This document shows, piece by piece, positions 57,350 to 64,000 of a DNA stretch of 64,000 nucleotides. The stretch is from contig NZ_BBXG01000006.1 in assembly GCF_001570605.1 (NCBI RefSeq), forward strand, positions 124,001-188,000, read 5' to 3'. The notes under the pieces were generated by a model. That model saw only the letters and a program-made list of their open reading frames with translations, was not told the origin of the DNA and did not search any database. Position numbers and translations under genes: made by a program. Each line of letters starts with the position of its first letter. Within the stretch, counting starts at the first letter, position 1. The DNA comes from Herbidospora cretacea. Lineage in GTDB: Bacteria > Actinomycetota > Actinomycetes > Streptosporangiales > Streptosporangiaceae.

Positions 57350-58066
57350 CTAGGTGGGCTCGGTGTCGCCGGTGGCCGCCTCGACCGCGTCCTCGGGGCT
57401 CGCCTCGAGGTCCTGCTCGGCGTTGGCCACCGCGAGCGCCGACTGCTTGTCGAGCCGCACCCAGCTCGTGACGCTCTCGACCGAGAACAGCACCACGAGG
57501 TAGAGGGTCAGCGCGCCCGCCACCCAGGTCAGCGTGCCGGTGGCCGCGCCGGCGCCGAGCACGAGCAGCCGCACCTCCCAGCCCAGACCGGCCTGGAAGA
57601 TCCACGCCGGGGGCCAGATGCTCTGCCGGGTCCGGTAGACGGTGTCGTAGGTGTGGTAGCCCACGATGTAGAGCAGCACGAACAGCAGCCACTTGGGGGT
57701 GTCGACGGCCAGCCCGACCAGGATGATCGTCAGGAACTCGGCCGCCCGCAGCAGCGGCGGGGTCAGCCAGTCGAAGCGTCCCAGGTGGTCGTGGGCCGAG
57801 GTCGGCACCACCAGCAGGGTCAGCACCAGCGCGGGCACCAGCAGCATCGGCCCCTCGGTCAGCGACCCGGTCACCGCCAGCGCGATGATCGCCAGCAGCG
57901 CCGCCAGCGTCATCGGCACCGGCGGCAGCCCTCTGCCCAGCCGGGGCTTCAGCAGGGCGACCAGCGGCCCGTCGTCGCGGTAGGCCACCAGGCGCGCGGT
58001 CTGCACGCGCTGCCGCTCCAGGTGGGGGTCGACGACCTCGGGCTCGGGCTGGGGGTGCGTGATCAT
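57350..58066 (-). CDS. Membrane protein (DUF5941-like) coupled to the CDP-alcohol phosphotransferase
   Basis: 238 residues from ATG 58066. Five or six hydrophobic segments (PVPMTLAALLAIIALAVTG; GPMLLVPALVLTLLVVP; AAEFLTIILVGLAV; LLFVLLYIVGYHTYDTVYR; LTLYLVVLFSVESV). The HTYDTVYRTRQSIWPPAWIF stretch is conserved in the DUF5941 group as I know it. It overlaps the upstream gene by ATGA. The two may be a split form of a single larger protein. Confidence 0.65.
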   Translation of the reverse strand: MITHPQPEPEVVDPHLERQRVQTARLVAYRDDGPLVALLKPRLGRGLPPVPMTLAALLAIIALAVTGSLTEGPMLLVPALVLTLLVVPTSAHDHLGRFDWLTPPLLRAAEFLTIILVGLAVDTPKWLLFVLLYIVGYHTYDTVYRTRQSIWPPAWIFQAGLGWEVRLLVLGAGAATGTLTWVAGALTLYLVVLFSVESVTSWVRLDKQSALAVANAEQDLEASPEDAVEAATGDTEPT

Positions 58067-59592
58067 GCCATCGACCTCAGGAGACGTCCGGTCAGGGTGT
58101 ACGTGGCCGCGATGCCGCCCCAGGTGATCAGCACCAGGAACGTGATCCGGGGATCGAAGAACGCGGTCACGATGGCGATCGCGGCGAACCGCTCGCCGAT
58201 GGGGAAGACGATCATCTTGCGGGCCCAGTAGACCGACTTGAAGCGGCCCGCCCTCGTCCACATCCGCAGCAGCGCCTTGACGGGGGTGGTGCTGCCGCTC
58301 TTGCGCACCTCCAGGGCGTCGCGGAGCTGCCGGTCGTCGGCCACCGCCAGGTCGAGCGTCGGCAGCGGGTTCGGCGGCTTGCGGCGGTTGGCCGCGCCGA
58401 ACGAGAAGTCCAGCAGGTGCTTGACCGACTGCAGCGACAGCGCGATCAGGGCCAGCGTCCAGATCTCGTCGCTGTCCTGACCGGCCACGGTCGCCCCGAC
58501 GGCCAGGCCGACGAAGACGGCGTACTCCTTGAACCGGTCGAACGTCGCGTCGAGCCAGGCCCCGAGCACCCCGAACTTGCGGGCGTACCGGGCGACCTGC
58601 CCGTCGACGCAGTCGAACACGAACGCGAAGTAGATGAGGATGCCGCCCGCGACGTACCCGGGCCGCCCGCCGGTCGCGAACGCCCCGGCGGCCAGCAGCC
58701 CCAGCGCGATCGAGATCAGCGTGACCTGGTTGGGGGTCAGGCCGCGGCGCGCCGCCCAGCGCGCGATGAAGCGCGAGTAGGTGCTGACGAAGTAGGTCGT
58801 GAAGAAGCCGTCGGCGCCCTTCACGGCGTTGTCGAGCCGGGCCCGGTCCTCGTCGTAGGTGCGGAACTCGTTCTGGGCGTCGAGGGCGTTGGCCTCGTTG
58901 AGCTGCCGGTAGAACAGGTCCCGGCGGCCCCGGATGCCGACCGACACCCCGCGCCGGACCAGCCCGAGGGTCAGCAGTTCGGTCACGCCGTCTTCGGGCC
59001 CGCTCAGCGAGGCCAGCTCGGCCAGGTCGGTCGCCGCCTCGGCCAGGGTCGGCACGTGCCGAGCCTTGACGTGGAGCGGGCCGAGCAGCGCCGCGTTCGG
59101 CCGGGTCACCTGGTGGTAGGCCGTGCCCACGGAGATCACCCGGGTCCTGCTGATCCGGGTCCGCTGCGGCCGTCCTTCCAGGACATTGGTCCCGATCTCG
59201 GGCACGGCCTCCTCGATGGGGGCCAGTTCGGGCGCGTCGGGGTCCCGCTCCTCGCGGACGACCAGCGCGACGGCGCCCTTCTTGGACTTCACCAGCTGGT
59301 AGATCAGCTCGTCGTGGATGAGCGAGTCGGCCGGCAGGACCAGCAGATCGTCGTCCAGCACGGCGGCCAGCTCACCGATCGCCCGGAGGTCACCGGCCCG
59401 GTCGGCACTCTCGACCGCACGGGCCCCGGGGTAAAGGGCGGCTTGACCTGGCCGTACGATCACCACGGGCTCGGGGTCGTACGGGGCGGCCTGGTCGAGC
59501 AACCGCTGGAAGGCCGTGGGTGAGCCCGAAAGGCCGGTGAGCGGCAGTGGGGGAGCCCCGGATTCGGAGCCCAGCAGCACCACGCGGGTCAT
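58063..59592 (-). CDS. Fused nucleotidyltransferase-like and CDP-alcohol phosphatidyltransferase
   Basis: 509 residues from ATG 59592. The N-terminal ~250 residues are GT-A/NTP-transferase-like (MTRVVLLGSESGAPPLPLTG, DLLVLPADSLIH). The C-terminal half has the CDP-alcohol phosphotransferase motif DGx2ARx8Gx3Dx3D: DCVDGQVARYARKFGVLGAW then LDATFDR. About six helices surround it. Similar fusions make phosphoinositol-type headgroups (as IPCT-DIPPS), so a role in a phosphodiester polyol lipid or solute is possible. Substrate uncertain. Confidence 0.8.
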   Translation of the reverse strand: MTRVVLLGSESGAPPLPLTGLSGSPTAFQRLLDQAAPYDPEPVVIVRPGQAALYPGARAVESADRAGDLRAIGELAAVLDDDLLVLPADSLIHDELIYQLVKSKKGAVALVVREERDPDAPELAPIEEAVPEIGTNVLEGRPQRTRISRTRVISVGTAYHQVTRPNAALLGPLHVKARHVPTLAEAATDLAELASLSGPEDGVTELLTLGLVRRGVSVGIRGRRDLFYRQLNEANALDAQNEFRTYDEDRARLDNAVKGADGFFTTYFVSTYSRFIARWAARRGLTPNQVTLISIALGLLAAGAFATGGRPGYVAGGILIYFAFVFDCVDGQVARYARKFGVLGAWLDATFDRFKEYAVFVGLAVGATVAGQDSDEIWTLALIALSLQSVKHLLDFSFGAANRRKPPNPLPTLDLAVADDRQLRDALEVRKSGSTTPVKALLRMWTRAGRFKSVYWARKMIVFPIGERFAAIAIVTAFFDPRITFLVLITWGGIAATYTLTGRLLRSMA

Positions 59593-59753
59593 GGCACCCT
59601 TTCTCTGGTTCATGCGACGGGCGGAGGAAACCCACGCAGAGGCCAAAGCTTAGTGACCTTTCGGTTAACCCGTCGCACCCCAGGTTTACCGGACGTACAG
59701 ACAATGCCATCAGGTTACTTACCGAAATTTGGCCAAATGTGACCCGGAGTAGC

Positions 59754-60500
59754 ATGGCCGCCGTGAGTCTCTACCGTGACGAGGGCGTCGTCCTGCGCAC
59801 CCACAAACTGGGCGAGGCCGACCGCATCATCACGATCCTGACCAGGCGCACCGGCAAGGTCAGGGCGGTCGCCCGCGGCGTCCGCAAGACCAAGTCCCGC
59901 TTCGGCGCCCGCCTGGAGCCCTTCACCCACGTCGACGTGCAGTTCCACACCGGACGGACGCTCGACATGGTCACCCAGTGCGAGACCATCCGCCCCTACG
60001 GCGAACCGCTGGTCTCCGACTACCCCCGCTACACGGCCGGCATCGCCATGCTGGAGACGGCCGACCGCCTGACGGTCGACGAGAAGGAACCCGCGCTACG
60101 GCAGTTCCTCCTCCTGGTCGGCGGCCTGCGGACCCTGGTCGACGGCTCCCACGAACCCCGCCTGGTCCTCGACGCCTTCTTCCTGCGCTCCCTGGCGGTC
60201 GCCGGCTACGCCCCCGCCCTGTCGGAGTGCGCCCGCTGCGGCGCCGAGGCGGTCCGCGCCTTCGCGATCGTGTCCGGGGGAGTGGTGTGCGGGAACTGCC
60301 GCCCGTCGGGCGCGGCCGTCCCGGCCGCCGAGACGATCGCCCTGATGATCGCGCTGCTGCGCGGCGACTGGGAGACCGCCGACACGTCGGAGCAGCGCAA
60401 CCGGGTCGAGTGCAGCGGCCTGGTGGCCGCCTACCTCCAGTGGCACCTGGAACACGGCATCCGCTCGCTGAAGCACGTCGAGCGCGGCGGCGTCGTCTGA
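59754..60500 (+). CDS. recO: DNA repair protein RecO
   Basis: 248 residues from ATG 59754 (GGAG upstream). N-terminal OB fold [23 protein letters not shown], then a helical part and a zinc-binding CxxC...CxxC (CARC and CGNC). It loads RecA onto SSB-coated gaps with RecR. Followed by uppS after 43 bases, the conserved actinobacterial order. Confidence 0.95.
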   Translation: MAAVSLYRDEGVVLRTHKLGEADRIITILTRRTGKVRAVARGVRKTKSRFGARLEPFTHVDVQFHTGRTLDMVTQCETIRPYGEPLVSDYPRYTAGIAMLETADRLTVDEKEPALRQFLLLVGGLRTLVDGSHEPRLVLDAFFLRSLAVAGYAPALSECARCGAEAVRAFAIVSGGVVCGNCRPSGAAVPAAETIALMIALLRGDWETADTSEQRNRVECSGLVAAYLQWHLEHGIRSLKHVERGGVV

Positions 60501-60543
60501 GGTCGTTCTGAGCGCTGACCGCGACCCAATACGCTCAGGGACC

Positions 60544-61314
60544 ATGGTTCGTCCCCCGTCGCCCCACCCTTCCGGGGCCACCCCGCCCGCCCTGCCCGCG
60601 GATCTGGTCCCCAAGCACGTGGCGATCGTCATGGACGGCAACGGCCGCTGGGCCAAGCAGCGCGGCCTGCCGCGCACCAAGGGCCACGAGATGGGCGAGG
60701 CGTCGCTGTTCGACGTCATCGAGGGCGCCATCGAGATGGGCATCCCCTACCTGTCGGCCTACGCCTTCTCGACCGAGAACTGGAAGCGGTCGCCCGACGA
60801 GGTCCGTTTCCTGATGGGCTTCAACCGCGACGTCATCCGCCGCCGCCGCGACGAGCTCAACGCCATGGGGGTGCGGGTCCGCTGGTCGGGCCGCCCTGGG
60901 CGGCTGTGGAAGTCGGTCATCCAGGAGCTCACCGAGGCCGAGGCGATGACCGTCGGGAACAGGACGCTGACGCTGCAGTTCTGCGTCAACTACGGCGGCC
61001 GGGCCGAGATCGTCGACGCCGCCCTGAAGCTGGCCGCCGACGTCGAGGCGGGCCGGGTCAAGCCGGGCAAGGTCAACGAGAAGACCTTCGCCCGCTACCT
61101 CCACCAGCCCGAGATCCCCGACGTCGACCTGTTCGTCCGCTCCTCGGGCGAACAGCGCACCAGCAACTTCCTGCTCTGGCAGTCGGCCTACGCCGAGATG
61201 GTCTTCCTCAACCGCCTGTGGCCCGACTTCGACCGCCGCGACCTGTGGCACGCCTGCGAGGTCTACGCCAGCCGCGACCGCCGCTACGGCGGCGCCGTCC
61301 CCAACCAGGTCTGA
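60544..61314 (+). CDS. uppS: Isoprenyl (undecaprenyl/decaprenyl) diphosphate synthase
   Basis: 256 residues. cis-prenyltransferase motifs: catalytic D31 in [18 protein letters not shown], and the C-terminal [20 protein letters not shown]. It makes the long-chain cis-polyprenyl carrier for cell-wall synthesis. Eight bases from the convergent CGNR gene with no obvious terminator. Confidence 0.95.
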   Translation: MVRPPSPHPSGATPPALPADLVPKHVAIVMDGNGRWAKQRGLPRTKGHEMGEASLFDVIEGAIEMGIPYLSAYAFSTENWKRSPDEVRFLMGFNRDVIRRRRDELNAMGVRVRWSGRPGRLWKSVIQELTEAEAMTVGNRTLTLQFCVNYGGRAEIVDAALKLAADVEAGRVKPGKVNEKTFARYLHQPEIPDVDLFVRSSGEQRTSNFLLWQSAYAEMVFLNRLWPDFDRRDLWHACEVYASRDRRYGGAVPNQV

Positions 61315-61322
61315 GGCAGGGG

Positions 61323-61847
61323 CTAGGCCCGGCGGCGGGCCCGGTAGGCCGCGACGTGCATGCGGTTGCCGCAGGTCCGGGAGTCGCAGTAGACGCGTGA
61401 GCGGTTCCGCGACTCGTCGACGAAGACGTGGGAGCAGTCGGGGGCCGAGCAGGTCCGCAGGCGCTCCCACTCGCCCTCGACGAGCACGTGGGCCAGCGCG
61501 ACCCCGCAGTCGGCGGCCAGGTGTTCGGCCAGCGACGCGCCCGGCGCGAAGTAGTGGACGTGGAGCGGGAAGCCGTCGTGCCGGGTCAGGCTGGGTGTGA
61601 TCCGGGTGCGGCCGAGCAGGGTGTTGAGGCGCGTCACGGCGACGTCCTCGTCGGGGGAGGTGAAGACCTCGTGGAAGGCCGCCGAGAGGGTCTGGACCTC
61701 GGCCAGGTCGGTGGCGTTGACGAACTCGATGCCGCTGACCTGGCGGCGTTCCACTAACGTGCCGAGCTCCTCGAGGTCGCCCGGCGGGGTGTTCACCAGG
61801 TCCACCACCGTGGCCAGCGAGTGCACCATGTCGTGACTGAACGGCAT
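61323..61847 (-). CDS. ABATE/CGNR zinc-finger protein
   Basis: 174 residues. The N-terminal ABATE domain (MVHSLATVVDLVNTP) and a C-terminal CGNR finger with CSAPDCSHVF and CDSRTCGNRMHV. Often described as a stress-related transcription regulator. 30 bases downstream of zur on the same strand, so possibly zinc-regulated. Confidence 0.88.
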   Translation of the reverse strand: MPFSHDMVHSLATVVDLVNTPPGDLEELGTLVERRQVSGIEFVNATDLAEVQTLSAAFHEVFTSPDEDVAVTRLNTLLGRTRITPSLTRHDGFPLHVHYFAPGASLAEHLAADCGVALAHVLVEGEWERLRTCSAPDCSHVFVDESRNRSRVYCDSRTCGNRMHVAAYRARRRA

Positions 61848-61877
61848 CGCAGCTCCTCTGGGGTCTGTCCCGGAACT

Positions 61878-62255
61878 CTAACCCTTCGCACAGGCGGCGC
61901 AGGTGCCGAACACCTCGACCGTGTGGGTGATGGCGGTGAAGCCGTGTTCCGCCCCGACCTGCTCGGCCCACAGTTCGACGTCGGGGCCGTCGACCTCGAC
62001 GGTCCGGCCGCACTTCACGCAGACCAGGTGATGGTGGTGGCTGTCGGTGGCGCAGGCGCGGTAGACGGTCTCGCCCGCGTCGGTGTGGAGGACGTCGACC
62101 CGGCCGTCGTTGTTGAGGGCCTGGAGGGCGCGGTAGATCGTCGTCAGGCCGATCTTCGAGCCGTCGGCGCGCATCTCGGTGAAGATGTCCTGGGCGCTGC
62201 GGAACGCCTCGCTCTGCCGAAGGATCTCGTGCACCGCGTCGCGGCTTCTGCTCAT
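61878..62255 (-). CDS. zur: Fur-family zinc uptake regulator Zur
   Basis: 125 residues. Winged helix FRSAQDIFTEMRADGSKIGLTTIYRALQAL; metal sites HHHHLVCVKCG and the C-terminal CAAC. Its linkage with znuABC identifies it as Zur rather than Fur. It overlaps znuB by four bases, so the regulator is in the operon it presumably controls. Its operator would lie upstream of znuA, outside the window. Confidence 0.93.
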   Translation of the reverse strand: MSRSRDAVHEILRQSEAFRSAQDIFTEMRADGSKIGLTTIYRALQALNNDGRVDVLHTDAGETVYRACATDSHHHHLVCVKCGRTVEVDGPDVELWAEQVGAEHGFTAITHTVEVFGTCAACAKG

Positions 62256-63082
62256 GCTGTCGACTCCCCTGTACGGCTCCGCCTCACGAATCTACCGATC
62301 CCGAGCGCGACCGCGAACCCGGCGAGGGCGAGCAGCACGATCGTGGCCCCGGAGGGCACGTCGAGGTAGAACGACGACGTGAGACCGCCGACGGTGGCGA
62401 GGACGCCGAAGACCATCGACAGGGCCATGGTCGTCCGGAAGCTCCGGGTGAGCTGCTGTGAGGTGGCCACCGGCACAACCATAAGCGCGCTGACGAGCAG
62501 CAGCCCCACGGCCCGCATCGCGACGACCACCGTGACCGAGGCGATCACCGCGATGAGCAGGCCGAGGAACCTGACCGGCAGGCCGCTGGCCCTGGCCACC
62601 TCCTCGTCCTGGCAGAGCACGAACAGCTCCCGGCCGAAGACGGCCAGCAGCGCCAGGACGGCCACCGCGAGGCCCGCGATGACCCACAGGTCGGTGGCGT
62701 CGACGCTGGTGATCGCGCCGAACAGGTAGGAGTTCAGGGAGGCGGTGCTCTCGCCCGGCGTCAGGTAGATGATCATCACGCCGCCGGCCAGGCCGCCGTA
62801 GAACAGCAGGGCAAGCGCGACGTCGCCGCTCGTCTTCCCGCGCGCCCGCACCATCTCGATCGCCACCGCCCCCAGCGCGGCCACCACCACGGCGGTCGCC
62901 ACCGGGGCCGTGCCGGTCAGGAACCCCAGCGCCACCCCCGTCAGCGCGACATGGCCGATGCCGTCGCCCAGCAGGGCCAGCCGCCGCTGCACGATGAAGG
63001 TGCCGACGGCGGGCGCGGTCAGACCGACCATGACGGCGGCCACCAGGGCGTACCGCATGAAGTCGAGATCGAAGATGGTCAT
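62252..63082 (-). CDS. znuB: Zinc ABC transporter permease ZnuB
   Basis: 276 residues from ATG 63082. ABC-3 permease with about eight helices; GDGIGHVALTGVALGFL and KTSGDVALALLFYGGLAGGVMI are family landmarks. Overlaps znuC (4 bases) and zur (4 bases). Confidence 0.93.
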   Translation of the reverse strand: MTIFDLDFMRYALVAAVMVGLTAPAVGTFIVQRRLALLGDGIGHVALTGVALGFLTGTAPVATAVVVAALGAVAIEMVRARGKTSGDVALALLFYGGLAGGVMIIYLTPGESTASLNSYLFGAITSVDATDLWVIAGLAVAVLALLAVFGRELFVLCQDEEVARASGLPVRFLGLLIAVIASVTVVVAMRAVGLLLVSALMVVPVATSQQLTRSFRTTMALSMVFGVLATVGGLTSSFYLDVPSGATIVLLALAGFAVALGIGRFVRRSRTGESTA

Positions 63083-63879
63083 GCCTTCTCCTGGGCCAGC
63101 GCCCAGCCCGGCAGGGTGGTCTCCGCCGGCTCGGGCTCGTGCGGGTGGACGTGGTCGTGGCCCGGGAGCGCGTGGGTGCCGACCGCCGTCGGCGGGGCGC
63201 CGTCGTGGACCTTGCAGCCCTGGTTGAGCACGACCGCCCTGCTGATCAGCGGCTCCAGGGGGCCGAGCTCGTGGGCCACCAGCACCACCGTCTTCCCCCG
63301 TTCGACCAGGGCCGACAGGGTCTCGGCGAGCATCTGCTGGCTGCCGGAGTCGACCCCGGCGGTCGGCTCGTCGAGGACGAACGCGTCGGGCTCCCCGGCC
63401 AGCGCGCGGGCGATCAGCACCCGCTGCTGCTGGCCGCCCGACAGCGACGAGACGGGGTCGCCCGCGCGGTCGGACAGGCCGACCTCGTTCAGCGCCGCCG
63501 CGACCGCCTGCCGGTCGGCCGAGCTGGTGAGACGGCCGCGCCGCTGCCGGGCGATGCGGCCCGAGGCGACCACCTCGCGGACCGTCGCCGGAACCCCGCC
63601 GCCGACCGACAGCCGCTGGGGGACGTAGCCGATCCGCCACCACTCCCGGAAACGGGCGGGCGGGCGGCCGTACAGGAGAGTGGTGCCGCCGGAGAGGGGC
63701 TGAACCCCGAGCAGGGCGCGGACCAGCGTCGACTTGCCGGAGCCGTTGGGGCCGAGCACGGCCACGACCTCGCCGTCGTCGACGGTCAGGTCGACGCCGC
63801 GCAGGATCTTCCTGCCGTCGATCGTCACCTGACCGGCGGTCATGTCGAAAGCCGTGCTCATGGGTCGCCTTCCGGTCAT
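63079..63879 (-). CDS. znuC: Zinc ABC transporter ATP-binding protein ZnuC
   Basis: 266 residues. Walker A GPNGSGKST at 43-51, signature LSGGQQQRVLIARAL, Walker B FVLDEPTAGVD. A His-rich C-terminal tail (GHDHVHPHEPEP) could bind zinc. The start ATG 63879 overlaps the znuA stop (ATGA); an ATG at residue 7 is an alternative. Confidence 0.94.
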   Translation of the reverse strand: MTGRRPMSTAFDMTAGQVTIDGRKILRGVDLTVDDGEVVAVLGPNGSGKSTLVRALLGVQPLSGGTTLLYGRPPARFREWWRIGYVPQRLSVGGGVPATVREVVASGRIARQRRGRLTSSADRQAVAAALNEVGLSDRAGDPVSSLSGGQQQRVLIARALAGEPDAFVLDEPTAGVDSGSQQMLAETLSALVERGKTVVLVAHELGPLEPLISRAVVLNQGCKVHDGAPPTAVGTHALPGHDHVHPHEPEPAETTLPGWALAQEKA

Positions 63880-64000
63880 TGGCAGCCGAGTGCGGTGCGG
63901 AGCTCGGTGAGGTTGGCGGTCATGCCGGAGATGTAGTCACCGCCCTGGGGAGGGCTCTCCAGCGGATTGAGAACCGCCGTCTTGGCCCCGACCTCGCTCG
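63876..64000 (-). CDS. znuA: Zinc ABC transporter substrate-binding protein ZnuA, C-terminal fragment
   Basis: Only the last 41 codons are in the window: a frame ending GDYISGMTANLTELRTALGCQ-type sequence with GAKTAVLNPLESPPQ, the usual C-terminus of ZnuA-like cluster A-I binding proteins. It overlaps znuC by four bases. Rest of the gene lies to the right. Confidence 0.85.
   Translation of the reverse strand, partial: SEVGAKTAVLNPLESPPQGGDYISGMTANLTELRTALGCQ

Noticed and set aside
61848-62255. Zur box near zur
   Set aside because: No palindrome of the expected type precedes zur; it is inside the znuACB-zur operon, so the operator should lie beyond position 64000.

Overview
The window is high-GC, densely packed actinobacterial chromosome. 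Gene content points to a filamentous actinomycete, most likely order Streptosporangiales. The evidence is hrcA-dnaJ under a CIRCE element, an AfsR-type BTAD regulator, an XRE/DUF5753-DUF397 pair, a GlnR-type box, frequent GTG/TTG starts and ATGA overlaps. The order is inference; no rRNA or marker phylogeny is present. I see no tRNA, rRNA, CRISPR array, transposase or phage gene.

Layout. 0-10.9 kb is housekeeping: lepA, a vapBC-type toxin-antitoxin pair, an O-methyltransferase, a secreted GH18 chitinase, hemW, a DUF3097 gene, then hrcA-dnaJ-rsmE. 11.2-15.8 kb holds an ECF/SigE-type sigma factor with a membrane partner, then HIT, phoH, ybeY and a CBS-domain membrane protein. 15.8-19.7 kb is an accessory block on the way to era: a VanY-like D,D-carboxypeptidase lipoprotein, a VanS/VanR-like two-component pair, a PNPOx-like flavoprotein, an untranslated hairpin cluster and a lipoprotein. 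A deaminase-like gene without its catalytic motifs overlaps era.

20.9-31.0 kb is a nitrogen block: urease (ureABCFGD) on the minus strand, divergent from a complete urea ABC transporter (urtABCDE), with a four-element GlnR-type box between them. 31-46.9 kb is mixed metabolism: a MocR regulator divergent from a hotdog thioesterase, GNAT, leuA behind a Leu-rich leader peptide and attenuator, an amine-oxidase-like flavoprotein, a Gfo/Idh oxidoreductase, a phytase-like secreted protein, a shortened glutamate-dehydrogenase relative, a TetR operon with three tandem operators (SRPBCC, SDR, PhoD), and rocD-ddaH-lrp for arginine/ornithine catabolism.

46.9-59.6 kb is regulation and export: TetR divergent from a DrrAB-like ABC exporter, DUF397 and its XRE partner, an MmpL transporter, a large BTAD-AAA-TPR regulator divergent from two tandem hemerythrins, and a CDP-alcohol phosphotransferase with an overlapping membrane gene. 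59.7-64 kb returns to conserved core: recO, uppS, then (minus) znuA-znuC-znuB-zur plus a CGNR zinc-finger gene. The era...recO-uppS-zur order is that of other actinobacteria, but about 39 kb lies between era and recO here.
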